Shown here one piece after another: positions 33,248 through 45,547 of a stretch of 64,000 nucleotides of DNA. The notes beneath the pieces were generated by a model. The model was not told where the DNA came from. It did no database searches and saw nothing but the letters and a program-made list of their open reading frames with translations. Position numbers and translations under genes: made by a program. Source of the DNA: Henckelia pumila (taxonomy: Eukaryota; Streptophyta; Magnoliopsida; Lamiales; Gesneriaceae); contig NC_133120.1 in the NCBI RefSeq assembly GCF_033568475.1, positions 82,850,151 through 82,914,150 of the forward strand. Reading direction: 5' to 3'. The first letter of the stretch is position 1, and every line of letters starts with the position of its first letter.

Positions 33248-36200
33248 CTCCTCTTTGATACTCTTCTTTAAGACTCCAAGCATTGAACGTAGCAGCTGAA
33301 ACTTAGCTCTTGGAAGTGCTTTAGTAAGGATATCTGCAAGTTGATTCTCTGAGCTGATGTGTTCAAGCTTTATTTCTCCAATCTTCTCAGCTTCTCGTAT
33401 GGCATGATATTTAACATTAATATGCTTGGTTCTTCCATGTTGCACAGGATTTTTTGCAATGGATATTGCTGATTTGTTATCAACCCAGATTGTTGTTGCT
33501 TGCTCTTGAGGGTGACCAAGATCTGTCAAGACTTTTCTAAGCCAAACAGTTTGATTTGCAGCATTTGCAGCTGAGATATACTCTGCTTCTGCTGAAGATT
33601 GAGCCACCACTTCTTGTTTCTTTGAGTTCCAAGAAAAAACTCCACTTCCAAAAGAAAAACAGTAACCTGATGTGCTCTTTGAGTCATCGAGACTCCCAGC
33701 CCAATCGCTATCTGAAAAACCTTGAAGGTTTCCACTTTCAAATTTGCTGAACCAAAGTCCAAAATCAGTAGACCCTTTGATGTATCTCAAAACTCTTTTA
33801 GCCACTCCAAGATGAATTTTAGTAGGAGTTTGCATAAATCTTGAGAGCAAGCTTGCTGAAAACATTATATCTGGCCTTGTCGAGGATAAGTATAGCAAGC
33901 TGCCAACAATGCTTCTATAAACCGAAGCATTTGTTTTTTCACTTCCATCTTCCTTTTCTAGCTTCTCATTTACATCCAAAGGAGTTGCTGTTGGTTTAGC
34001 TTTATCCATATGAAACTTTTTCAGAATTTCCCATGCATACTTTGTTTGAGAAATGAAAATACCTTTACTTGATTGGATAATTTCCATTCCAAGAAAATAT
34101 CCCATCTCTCCCAAGTCAGACATCTCAAATTCCTGCTCCATCTTCATTTTAAAGCTTTCTACAGCCATTGTATCTCCTCTTGTCACCAAAAGATCATCAA
34201 CATATAAAGAAATCATTAGCTTTACCTCATTTCCAGATTTTTGTGTGTACAATGTGGCTTCACTTTCACTTTTAACCAAGACATTTTGTAACAAATATGC
34301 ATCAATCCTGCTGTACCAGGCTCGTGGAGCCTGTTTCAAACCGTAGAGTGCCTTGATGAGTTTATAGACTTGATCTTCTTCTCCGGAGACTGTAAAACCT
34401 TCAGGCTGCTCTACATATATATTTTCCTCAAGTACACCATTGAGGAAGGCTGACTTGACGTCCAAATGATGTATCTTCCATCCATGCTTTGCTGCAAGAG
34501 CTACTAGAAGTCTAATTGTGTCATGTCTTGCCACCGGAGCAAAAGTATCGGTGTAATCAACCCCTGGTTGTTGGAGATAGCCTTTAACAACTAATCTTGC
34601 CTTAAGTTTGTTAATAGAACCATTTGAGTTCAGTTTGGTTCTATAAACCCACTTAACACCAATTACCTTTTGATCATTCGGTTTCTTCACCAGCTGCCAC
34701 GTATGATTCTTTTCTATCATATTGATTTCCTCTTCCATGGCTTTTCTCCAGCCTTCATGACTTGATGCTTCATTGTAGTTCGCTGGTTCAAGTGTCACTA
34801 CATTGCATCTTTCATAAATCTCTTGTAAGGATCTAGTTCCTCGTATACCTTGGTCCTCATCATCCGAGTCTTCTTCCTCAATGATTGCAGTTCCTTTATC
34901 ATGTAAAGTTTCTGCTTGAACTTTATTCAGTGTTTTCAGCTTCTTTTCTTTCCAGTCCCAACTAGCAGCTTCATCGAATTTGACATTTCGACTTACAACA
35001 ATTTTTTCAGTTTTGAGATTGAAAATTCTGTAACCTTTTGTGACATCGCTATACCCCAAGAAGATCCCAACATCTGATTTCTTGTCAAGCTTGTCTCTTT
35101 TCTCCTCCGAAATATGCATGTAACACACGCATCCAAATATCCTCAAGTGCTCAACAGTAGGCTTGCTATTGTACCATTTTTAGAATGGGACATGAAAGTT
35201 TAAGGCTTTTGTTGGAAGCAAATTCAGTAAGTATACTGCCATATTTACTGCTTCAGCCCAAAACTTTTTGGGCAATTCTTTTTCATGCAGAAGACATCTT
35301 GCCATTTCCATTACTGTTCTATTTTTCCTTTCACTTACTCCATTTTGTTGTGGAGTATATGGAACAGTAAGTTGATGCTTTATTCCTTCTTTATCACAGA
35401 ACAGTTTGAATTCCTTGGAGACATACTCTACTCCATTGTCGGATCTAAGCATCTTAATTTGACAGCCAACTTCCTTCTCCACATGTGCTTTAAACTTCTT
35501 GAATTCCCACAATACTTCTGATTTTTGCTTCAAAAACCTCACCCAACAGAACCTTGAGTAATCATCAATAAATAACAGAAAATACATGCTATTATTCAAC
35601 GTTTTTGTACTCATTGGCCCACAAACATCAGAGTGTATAAGCTGTATTTTTTCTACAGCTCTCCAACTACTTTCAGAGAAGGGCAGTTTGTGTTGCTTAC
35701 CAAATTGACATGCTTCACATAATTCATTCTTTTCTGCAATTTCAGGCAAGCCATTTACCAGGTTCCTTCGATGCAATAGACATAAATTTGGATAGCTGAA
35801 GTGTCCAAGTCTCTTATGCCAAAGCACTGAATTAACTTCCATAGAGGAATAGGCATGCATACTAGTTTGATTAGAGTTCAAGGGAAAAAGTTTGTCCCTC
35901 ATATGAGTAGTCAATAATTCATTCCCCCATTGATCAACTATTATGCATTTTCTATTTTTGAAGTGTAATTCGTATCTCTTTTCCATCAATTGCCCAACAC
36001 TTAGCAAATTTTGGCTTAGGTTTGGCACAAATAAAACTTCAGAGATAGTTTTGGTACCTTCGGGAGTGTTGATGCTGATAGTGCCTTTGCCTTTGACATC
36101 TACCCATGCTCCATTTCCCACTCTAACTCTTGAAGCATAACTTTTGTCCAACTCTCTGAAGATTTTCTCCTCATATGTCATGTGGTTTGAGCAGCCACTG

Positions 36201-36290
36201 TCGACAAGCCATGTATTTACTTTTTTTTCGGCAGCGTGATGTGTAACAACAAATAAATTCTCAAGTGGTTTCTCAAGATCTTCAGCCACT
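33242..36290 (-). CDS. copia pol region (fossil)
   Basis: Protease (TWLVDSGCSNHMT), GAG-pre-integrase (LWHKRLGHFSYPNL), integrase (LIHSDVCGPM, TPQQNGVSERKNR), reverse transcriptase ([23 protein letters not shown]) and RNase H (SSAEAEYISAANAANQ) occur in order toward the 3' LTR. The element is not fully intact. Confidence 0.88.
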
Positions 36291-36320
36291 TGCGCCTGCT
36301 GGATAGTTTCTCCTTTCTTT

Positions 36321-37187
36321 TTACAAAACCTTGCAATATGTCCAAATTGATTTCAAGCTTTGCATTGAACATCTGGTCTGAACCAACATGTTTTTTTCAG
36401 AATGCGATTTCTTTTTGCAGTGAGTACACGGTGGATATTTGTCTTTTCTTCCACCTCTTTGTTCACTATATTTCTTCTCTTTCCCTTTATTTTCTCCAGC
36501 ATGCTTCTTTCCACCACTTAAATGACCTTCACTTAATGTTGCCATGAATGCTCCCTCAGATGCTTCTTCCTGCCTTATGCTCATTCTTTGCTCTATGGCT
36601 TGAAATGCATTCATTACTTCTGTCAGAGTGATAGTTGAGAGGTCCCTCAAATCTTCCAGCGACGAGATTTTTGCATCGAATCTCGCTGGGACACTTACGA
36701 GGACTTTACTCACTATTCTTCTATCCTGCAGATCTTCTCCATGAAGCCTGAGTTGATTCACGATCCTCATTAGCCTGTCGGTGTAATCCTTCAAAGTTTC
36801 AGAATCATCCATTCTAAGAATCTCAAACTCCCTCCACAAATTCAGAACTTGAATTTGCCTTGTTCTATCACTCCCTTGGAACTCTTGCTTCAATTGGTCC
36901 CAAGCTTGTATCGCTGTTTCATAGTTCATGATTCTTGTGAAAATAGGTTCTGAAATCGACGAGTGAATTGCAGCCAAAGCTTTGTATTTCTTTGCGCTCT
37001 CTTCACTGTGTTGATGGATTTGTGCTATTGTAGGATTTTCTCTCAATGGTGGAGGATCTCTACCTGTTTCCACAGCATCCCAGAGGTCAAATGCCTTCAA
37101 ATATGCCTTCATTTTCACAGCCCAAACGGGAAAATTTTCCCCATCGAAAATTGGCGGTGAAGACATAGAGAAGCCTTTGAATGCCAT
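36321..37187 (-). CDS. copia gag region (fossil)
   Basis: Starts MAFKGFSMSSPPIFDGENF, followed by the UBN2-type gag fold (AWDQLKQEFQGSDRTRQIQV) and a basic region leading to a Cys/His-bearing nucleocapsid end. It belongs to the 33026-37512 element. Confidence 0.88.
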   Translation of the reverse strand: MAFKGFSMSSPPIFDGENFPVWAVKMKAYLKAFDLWDAVETGRDPPPLRENPTIAQIHQHSEESAKKYKALAAIHSSISEPIFTRIMNYETAIQAWDQLKQEFQGSDRTRQIQVLNLWREFEILRMDDSETLKDYTDRLMRIVNQLRLHGEDLQDRRIVSKVLVSVPARFDAKISSLEDLRDLSTITLTEVMNAFQAIEQRMSIRQEEASEGAFMATLSEGHLSGGKKHAGENKGKEKKYSEQRGGRKDKYPPCTHCKKKSHSEKNMLVQTRCSMQSLKSIWTYCKVL

Positions 37188-37278
37188 TGAGTTTTTCTTC
37201 TAGTGTTCTCTTTTGCAGTGACTGGAAAAGCTTGCTGGTTTTTTTTCGCTTTTTTTTTTCGCCCTTATAGATCATAAT

Positions 37279-37290
37279 GCTCTGATACCA
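37279..37290 (-). other. primer binding site of the copia element
   Basis: TGGTATCAGAGC on the minus strand immediately follows the 5' LTR and is complementary to initiator-Met tRNA. Confidence 0.9.
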
Positions 37291-37512
37291 TGATAAGATT
37301 TGTATTCTATATTTTATTATTTTATTCATCTCATAAGCAAATATATATAGGAAATACAATCATAATCAACTCCACTAAACAAACCCCTAAACATTCTAAA
37401 TTAAAACAAAGATTATTCCCCTAATTCTGCAGTAATGATACTGCAATTTATTTAATAAAGGAAAGTGAATAAAATATTGCTTGATTTTGTTGAAGAATAT
37501 CATAAATTAACA
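37291..37512 (-). mobile_element. 5' LTR of the copia element
   Basis: TG...CA ends on the minus strand. One difference from 33026-33247. Confidence 0.92.
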
Positions 37513-37970
37513 GATTCATTCCTTCAAATAATGGTTAATAACAGATAATGTGGATTCTTCGAATAACCTGCATGGTTCGTGACAGTATCCATTCAAAGAA
37601 AATATGGAAGAGTAGCATACGAAAAATAAATTACAATCCCTTCCGAAGGACCGAGTGAGTGAAGTAGTTTTAATGTACGTAAACATACAACAAGAAAATA
37701 TAAGAAACCATGTCGACATTGATCCAAGATAAGTAGCAAGCTTATGAAAATAACAGTGAAATCAAGAATCATGACATCATTCTCAATTACTTTCCAAGTT
37801 CCCTTATTTATCAACATGCATTCACTAGTTAGAACTTAAAATAGCATAATAGAAAAACTTTCAAGCATCAGACCTAGCTAGGTCATGGACCCATCAGGCA
37901 TCCAACAAAGAAAAAGATAATGAATGTACAAACAATAACAAGAACAAAGTAAAATGAAATGGACAAATAT
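37513..37970. other. AT-rich stretch between two retroelements
   Basis: About 460 bp of unassigned sequence between the copia element and the 3-kb solo LTR. No exon was recognised on either strand. It is the same pre-insertion locus as 32,920-33,025 and 41,019-42,179. Confidence 0.55.
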
Positions 37971-40900
37971 TGAAACGTCTAAAACTTCTACTAGAATTTT
38001 TTTTTTACTCTCTAACTATAAAATAATAAATATAAATATATATGTGCCCATACATATATATATCATACTTAAAAAAATAACTTTCCTTAATTTAATATAC
38101 ATAAACACAACAAGTACAATAAAACTACACGCATGCAATTAAATACTTAAAATTAATTACTAGATAATAATTTATAAAAATTTCATAATAAAATTCCTAA
38201 ATAATAATTATACAAAAAATCCATGCAAAATTAGAAAATAAATAATTAAATCTAAAATCCAAGCATACTCTCAAAAATCTAAAAATAATGAAACGTGTGC
38301 GGAAATACGTATATTAAATCTCAACATAAATATCATAATTGAGCGATGATCACGGGTTCTAGCCGCCTGAAAACTCATACGCCCTCGCCGCCAGTTGGGA
38401 ACACATTATCCTCATTAACATTCTGCTCACCTGCACCATTTAAATCTAGTGAGCCTAGAGGCTCAGCACGTTCTATCCTTACATAACAAAATGAAACCAC
38501 ACACAAACACACATCATATAAAATACGTGAATATAAATTTACGTGCATGATCTTAAAATTATATGCATATAAACATGAAATAAAATAATTATACTGATTT
38601 ATCATCATGCTAAACATATATCATCATCCTTAATAAATCTCATAAAATAACTTATTATCATTTCTTAGTTCTCAACATGTCGTATCTATGCCGGTGGCAT
38701 CATACTAAGCGATTGATCAATCTAAAAACCAACGTATGCGGCGGTGGTGTTTTCACCTCTGTGTTGCCACTTCACCAGTCGTCTCAGCTGGATCCATAAG
38801 CCCATCATACATAAACATCATTAGGAAGGTCACCGGGCCCAGGTATCCCGGCCTCCAACCACATCACTTTTCACCTTCACTTCAACTTCCATAAAAATAT
38901 ATTTTTCTTAACATGAATTTAAACTTATCATAAAAATTCTTACATGATGCATGAATTTTAAAAATTCTCACTTATTTCTTTATTTTCATGAAAATTTGCC
39001 CGTAAATATATATTTAATTTATTTTCTTAAAAATCATACTTATATATCTAATAAAAATGTATGCATGAGTTAAATATATATTTACGGACGTTTATTTTTC
39101 CAAGGACTTGTTCGAGCTGCTGACCACTAGACTTAAACACAAAAATTCATAAATTGGCCCAAAAACCCCTAAGCCCAACCTGACCTGGCCCATTAAGTTT
39201 CATGGGCTTCCAAACCCATGGAAAACTTATGGGCTCACATAAAACATATATAATTTAGGCCCATTAACTAATTAACTTAAAATTAAAATTAATAAAATTA
39301 TTAACTAACCGTTAAAATATAAATTAGACCGCTAAAATTACCCAACCCGACACAACTTGACCCAATAATTCTCATGGATCACACGGCCCATGACAAATTA
39401 GTGGGCTCACCTCAATAATTATTAAAACCCATTTAATTAGTCCAATTAATTACTTAACAAGCCCAACCCATTAATTAATTACTTAAACTCTTAATTAATA
39501 AAAATAAAAGTACCCAAGCCCAAATAATAAAATCTAGACCCGGACTAAAAATATTTGACCCATCATTTTAGACCCGACCCAGACCCAAAACCCAAGCCCG
39601 GCCCGCCTAAACCAAAAACCCAACCGTGCATTCCTCTCCTCACTCACGCATGCATTCTCACGCCACCACTATCTTTCTTGCTCCAACTGCCCAGCTCCGG
39701 CCACCCATGGCCGGAGCGCCGCCAACAGGACCTCCCCAGGGTCCTGTCGGTCACCCTAGATCAGCTCTAACCCAGCCCCAAGCCCAGCATGGAGCAGCCG
39801 ATCCCTCCATTCCTGCTTTTCTGCGCAGTCTCCGCTCCCTTGCATGATCCGACCAGCTCCGGCCACCAATGGCCGGAGATCCGACACCTGGACCACCCCA
39901 GGGTCTAGGTGCAACCCCCTGACCAGGCCTGGCTCGAGCCAAGCCCCTGCAGGGCTCGGACAAGGCCCCTAAACCCGACAGAAGCCACTGCTCTCTTATC
40001 TGCTGTCATGGCCAAAACCCGCATGGCTCCAGCCCTTCCAACCGAGAACCACCTAGCCAAAACTAACCCTAAGGACCCTAGATCGAACCTTAAACCGATG
40101 GTTAGCTCCTCGAACAGCCCATGGATCAAAATCATGCCTAAACAAGCCAACATGTAAATAAAACGTGAATGCTTGGCATGAACATGAAGATCTTTATTCT
40201 AAAACCATATACACATGCAACATTCAATCTTTTATTCATAAATCAGTGTATAATGATTTAAATGGTGTTCAAGAATGGATTCAAAACGTGCCTTGATGAA
40301 TATTTGCAAAAAACGACGCAAACGAAGCGTATCGGGCTCGCCGGGACGAACGAACCTTCAAACTAATTTAAAAACCTTGATGAATCGGATACGGAGGCTA
40401 GTGATTATGCTGTAAAAACGTGGGAGAGGAGAAGGAAGAAGGTGGAGGCGGCTAGGTAGGAAGAAACGTGAATAGGGTAGGGTTTTAGGAGATAATTTAG
40501 CATAATTTAACTAATAATTAATTAGGATAAATATATACTCTAAACATATAGAATTTTAAAACTCTTAAATACAATATAAATCTGATATTTAACCTTAAAT
40601 CCAGAAATTATAATTAATGGGTTTTTTAAAGCTTAATAAAAGTTATTAAAATAACTTATTTTGGGTAAAAACGGACCTATAAATATACATATATATAAAT
40701 ACCATAATTTTCTTCAAATTATACCTTAAAATAATATTTTAAGGCTCCTAAAGATCTCATAAAGTATTTTGGGTGAAAACAACATCTCGTCCGTCCACGG
40801 TCTCGCCTACGCGATCATAAAATAAACTTTCTCAAATAAATTAATAAATCACATCATACAGATTTAAATGCCAAAAAAATTATTTAAAACATGCAAATAA

Positions 40901-41018
40901 ATAACATAATTCACATAATAACTCATAAAACAATTTAACCCATTTTTACATTATTTTAAAATTATAAAATCCCCTAGTTATGCATGCGAATTTACGGGAC
41001 GAATTTCTGGGCGTTACA
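37971..41018 (-). mobile_element. solo LTR, probably Ty3/gypsy (Tekay/Del-like)
   Basis: On the minus strand it begins TGTAACGCCCAGAAATTC at 41018, a common start of plant chromovirus LTRs, and ends GACGTTTCA at 37971. It is flanked by AATAT at 37966-37970 and 41019-41023, a perfect 5-bp target duplication. No internal genes lie between the ends, so it is a 3,048-bp solo LTR left by LTR-LTR recombination. The short frames in its GC-rich middle are not genes. Confidence 0.85.
39690..39910. repeat. internal direct repeat within the solo LTR
   Basis: Two copies of about 58 bp, near 39,690-39,748 and 39,850-39,908, share CCAGCTCCGGCCACC, ATGGCCGGAG and CCCCAGGGTC. This is the GC-rich middle of the LTR. 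Confidence 0.75.
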
Positions 41019-41023
41019 AATAT

Positions 41024-42179
41024 TAACAAAAAAACCAAACCACAAACAAAGAAAGACATATGCATGCACACACCACACTTGAAACCACAAAAGTACAAAA
41101 CAACATATTTAAGATGAGATAAGAACAAGAAATAATAAAAAATGAAAACAAAACAATCAAGATTAACCATTTTAACATAAACTAATGCATGGAAAAGAAA
41201 GACAAAAAAATAAAATACACGAACAAATAATAATAATGATCAAGTACTGAAAAGAGAGAGGAAAAAACCTACAAACCGAACCATTAACACCAACTGTCCT
41301 TGTACGATACATTTTAATGACCGAGAAGAACACACGAAAAAGATAAAGACAAGAAATTATTGATGAAAACAAAAAAAATAAATAAATAATTGAAGGAAGA
41401 AGGGGAAAAAGAACACAATTGGATGGCCCAAACGGTTCGACCTCTCAAGGCAGTAGGAAAACATTTTTTCAGTCATGGCTGAATATATGAGAAGTCACTG
41501 CATTAAGGATCAAGTCTTGCTTCGAATAAACACATGCATCCAGGAATCATTTAATTTAATTACATTAATAATTTATTTATTGAATGGTTATTTAAAAAAA
41601 AGGTTGATTACGAAGAGGACCCATTTCACATAATGAGTCAGAGACTCATTGGCTCATGCGAAGATTAAATCAAGGGATGTGCACGAGCGGTAGTGATCTG
41701 AAGAAGGGAGTAACATGGTCAATCCCTAAAGCATACCCATAAATTTATTAAATAGTTATGGTGTCATTTGAAGCAGCAAATGCATTGAGAACAATAATGA
41801 TTAAAAGAAATGCAAATGCATGCATTCAAATGTTTATTTACCATGACTATAATAATTAATGATTATATTTAATTAATGCACCGTAGTCCGTATGTATTCA
41901 AAAAAATCGTAGTGAAAGAAGTGGAAGATTATCAAATTAATCTCATAAGGTCACCGGAGAGGACAAGCAAAGCCTCAAAGAACAAAAAATTTAGAAGAAA
42001 TATGAGGACATGCTTGTAAAATCACAAATCAAACGGATAGATTTATAAGGATATAATATAAATATAAATAGATATATATATATATAGATAGAGAGTAGAG
42101 ACATAGATGGATAAAAATTTATAAGGATATATAACTCTATGCCCATTGTGTATAAGTCAACTCACCTATTATGCTATCA
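41024..42179. other. intergenic, no gene recognised
   Basis: A-rich plus-strand sequence without recognisable exons. Short TA/AGA repeats near 42,060-42,105. Confidence 0.6.
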
Positions 42180-42243
42180 GGTATCGTTTGGTACAAGTAC
42201 AATTAGTACTTGTACAACTTATCATATCCAATTCCGCGTTCTT

Positions 42244-44135
42244 TGAAAGAGTGGGTGTCCGGTTAGCCAACTTGTGGCTAAGGGCTTTTGTGACTCTATG
42301 TATAAACAATCTTTTGTTTAATATAATTTACACTTTTATAATGGCATTGACTTTATCTTTCTTCATAATGTTATATTATGATATACTATTGTTGTTTTGA
42401 TAAAGACCTTGAATATACTATAGTGTATGTAAGATGTGGTAGCACATGGGGATGGCTATCATGAAACACATCTTATAGTCACTGTATATTCTAAACAGTT
42501 CCTAGTCAATTGAGCCGTCCGCAAATAAGGATAAGGATCGCTCGAGATTGAGACTAGCATTTGCGATGCCGAATACCACGTTTCATTAGTATGGAACATA
42601 GAGATGTTCAAAGCATGCAAATGGATATTCATATGATGAATGATCGAACTACCCTATTCGGACTTTTCAAGTGGTTATCACTTATCGAGTGGATAAAGTT
42701 CGCTGTTTTGGTTGTACACCACTAGTCCTTATTACTTGAAACATCATTGAGACTCTATATGCTAGTACTGTACTTTGACTCATTTACCGACTCTATTGGG
42801 GTCATCAGGTGTCGGGATTGGGTACAGTTACGACACATATAGGAGTCGATGCTTTGTTGTCAAGGATTTACCACATACTCGCGAGTGTGGATATCCTATG
42901 CGATCTGAGAAGATATTAGTGTGACGAATCTCTGGCCAGAGTACATGATGTGTTTTAGGTTACTTGGTGTTCCTAGTAACACATGTGATGTCACTAATAG
43001 ATCTCCAAGATGTTATGCATAGTTATCGAATCTCGAACGACTCTCGATGCACCAATGGTTGTTGATTCGATCGGGATATTTGGTTGAAGGGACCGTACTG
43101 TACGCTAACCAAAATCTACTGGTTCTTGCAGGCACTATCAGTAATACCTAGGGAATCATGGGGCGATGTTGCTAGGCGCTCTTACCATGATTCGATGGGT
43201 AAGTCGGAAATTGTTGTTCCGAGTCACAAGGAGTTGTGAGCCCACGACTAGCTGTATTCCTGAACCATTGAGGGTTACACAAGTAATGGATTACTAAAAC
43301 CCCGTAGAGATAGTTAAATTTAAAGAGTTAAATTTAATGAAAGAGAAGTTGGACTTCTTAATTAAAAGGGAGTGAGATTTCCTAAAATGACATAGGGATG
43401 AGCATTATTTGAAATCACTGAATTCGGATTCAGAAAAATTATCTTGACTTTAAAAGATGCAGAAATGGTTTCTGTGCACATTGGTGATATCAGTTTATCA
43501 ATCGGAGTCACGATGAATTTTATATTAATTTCTAGAACAACGGGCTTGGCTTGTTGGGCTAAGTTATGGATTGTGGGCCCTAAGGAGTTAGAGTCCTAAT
43601 ATAATTAACTTAATCTAGTCTAGAAATTATCTATAAATATGTAAGAAGTGTTCGAAATTCATAAGAGAATTCAGTCTAGAAATTTCGAACACTACATATA
43701 ATTTTCAAGAGGATTTTCGAAAATTCCTCTGTCCCTTTTGGAGAAAATTCGACTTGTGATTTTTGTGAAAAATTACAAATCGAATTAACAGATCATATCT
43801 GTTTATTCTCTACGTAAAACTTCTGATTGATTTCTAGTGCAGTCAATCAGAGGGTTTCTGTTTTTCATTCGTGGACCTAATTCCGGAGTTAGATCGTGAC
43901 TGTCATCGGTTCCCGGGATTTACAAGAAGAGCAGATTAAATTCTGTTGGAGTCCACAATCAAGCCTTTGCTTGACGAGGTAAAAATTTAACTGTATTTTA
44001 TTTTTACTTGAACAAATTTAATCGTAAAAGTTTTGATACCCATATATGGTATCGTTTCATATAATAAAATAAAAATTTTAAACTTCCGCTGCACCGGGTA
44101 TCAATTCTTAATTGATCTGAACACTTTTTCCAACA
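42244..44135 (+). mobile_element. solo LTR, 1.9 kb, inside the MITE
   Basis: Begins TGAAAGAGTGGG, ends TTTTTCCAACA, and is flanked by TTCTT at 42239-42243 and 44136-44140. It has no internal region. A TATA-like ATCTATAAATATG at about 43,630 supports plus orientation. The superfamily is not assigned from the LTR alone. Confidence 0.8.
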
Positions 44136-44439
44136 TTCTTCTCGTCATATTATTTATCCATCTATTAATTATTTATTTTAGATCAATCAAATCATTAATC
44201 ATTTATCTTGTATCAATCAAATCATTAAATTTAAATTACTATATTACCCTTATAAATAATATTATTCATATTTTATTTATTATCAAAAGGACAAAATGGA
44301 AATTTATATTTTTAATATAAAATTCAATCAATCAAATCCAATAAACTATAATTTATCAATCAAATCAAATACTAAATTAACTATCATTTTTTATTTATTT
44401 TATATTACATTATATTACTTATCCAAATATTATTTATCC

Positions 44440-45276
44440 TAGGGGTGGAATAGGATCGGGACCCGTCCCATAAATCCCCTACCCAACTCCCATCCCGAAA
44501 AGTATCAGAAAACTTTTTTTTTTCTCCCGATCCCATACCCGAAATATTTCGGGACCCGACTATTCGGGATCCCGTCGGGTAGGGAGAGAAAATCTCGATT
44601 TTTTTTTCATATTCAAAATTTCGTTAAAAAAATAAAAAAATGTTATAATTTTATTAAATATAATATTTAGAAACTTATATTTATAAATAAAAATAAATAT
44701 TCAACTTAAAATATATAATATTAAAATATTTCAGATAATGTTACAGAGTTTTGTTAAGAGAAAAAATGTATCGAATAATTATTAATAAAATGTTCGGATA
44801 CAATTGCTAAATAAATTTTGTTAAATAGATTGTCTAATTAATCTTTTGAGTCATGTTCTACATATTTGTTATAAATTAGATAATTATAAATATGAATTAA
44901 TTAAATTATTAATTTAATTTTTTAAAAAATACACAAAAATAAAATGACATTTTGTGATTTTATAATTTGATCGTTTCAACAATAAAAATTATGCGAATTA
45001 AGTTCACAATTAAGTGTTATATGAGTTGAAACCTAATAATATTTAGCTTATTATATTAATAAAGTTAATAATAAAATATATTATTATATTATTTCGGGAC
45101 GGGTCGGAAATCCCGTCGGGATAAGGTTTTATTTCCGATCCCGCTCTCGATATTAATCGGGATGGGAAAAATCCCGAAAGTTCGGGTCGAAAAAATTTTG
45201 GGTTGGAATTTTTTCGGGACGGAAATGAGATGGGATTCGGGAAGGGTCGGAATTTTGGAAATTTTTGCCACCCCTA
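44440..45276. mobile_element. hAT-type non-autonomous element inside the MITE
   Basis: This 837-bp element has perfect 9-bp ends TAGGGGTGG and CCACCCCTA and a perfect 8-bp target duplication, ATTTATCC, at 44432-44439 and 45277-45284. The arms repeat CGGGATCCCGTCGGG-like text; the core is AT-rich. No transposase. Confidence 0.92.
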
Positions 45277-45409
45277 ATTTATCCTATTTTCGAACCAAAC
45301 GGTGCCTCAATTTACCTAATGCAATGCTGGACACAAAGTTTGGGCATATATATATTGACATCTGTTGCAGGGTCTTTCGGGGGAAAAAGGAAAACATCTA
45401 TTGCAGCGC

Positions 45410-45438
45410 CACGTGCCTTTAGAAAAAGGCGGCACGTG
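45410..45438. promoter_or_regulatory. paired G-boxes upstream of the ataxin-3 gene
   Basis: CACGTG occurs at 45410-45415 and 45433-45438, 23 bp apart start to start, within the near-mirror text GCCACGTGCC and GGCACGTGCT. Plant bZIP and bHLH factors bind G-boxes. They lie 110-140 bp upstream of the start codon. Confidence 0.55.
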
Positions 45439-45484
45439 CTTATTTCCCCAATCCACTCCTTTCTCATCCAATTGTGTTCTAAAT

Positions 45485-45525
45485 AAACCCTAAAAAAAGT
45501 ACATAGACAATTGTTCCTAGGGTTT
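45485..45525 (+). promoter_or_regulatory. two telo-boxes in the ataxin-3 promoter/5' UTR
   Basis: AAACCCTA at 45485-45492 and its reverse complement TAGGGTTT at 45518-45525. Telo-boxes are typical of plant genes active in growing tissue. Confidence 0.55.
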
Positions 45526-45547
45526 TACAGACACATAACAAGAGGAG

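Larger units (their letters stand above)
33026..37512 (-). mobile_element. Ty1/copia retrotransposon, near complete, reverse orientation
   Basis: This 4,487-bp element has 222-bp LTRs (37291-37512 is the 5' LTR; 33026-33247 the 3' LTR) that differ at one site by eye. That indicates a very recent insertion, although such short LTRs date poorly. Flanks are GATTT at 33021-33025 and GATTC at 37513-37517, a 5-bp duplication with one change. The initiator-Met PBS TGGTATCAGAGC is next to the 5' LTR, and a short purine tract is at 33248-33257. Gag and pol are present in copia order. It looks nearly whole with a few breaks. The lineage within copia was not assigned. Confidence 0.92.
42180..45306. mobile_element. 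small MITE split by two later insertions
   Basis: The outer ends form an inverted repeat: GGTATCGTTTGGT at 42180 and, from the right end inward, GGCACCGTTTGGT ending at 45306. Both are flanked by TCA (42177-42179, 45307-45309). Removing the solo LTR (42244-44135, with its repeat) and the hAT element (44440-45276, with its repeat) leaves about 385 bp of AT-rich core, a normal MITE size. The TIR resembles the GTTTGGT ends of the element at 23,865. It is the oldest layer of the nest. Confidence 0.65.

Noticed and set aside
39555-40157. Several proline/alanine-rich frames on both strands
   Set aside because: They lie in the GC-rich middle of the solo LTR and overlap one another on opposite strands.
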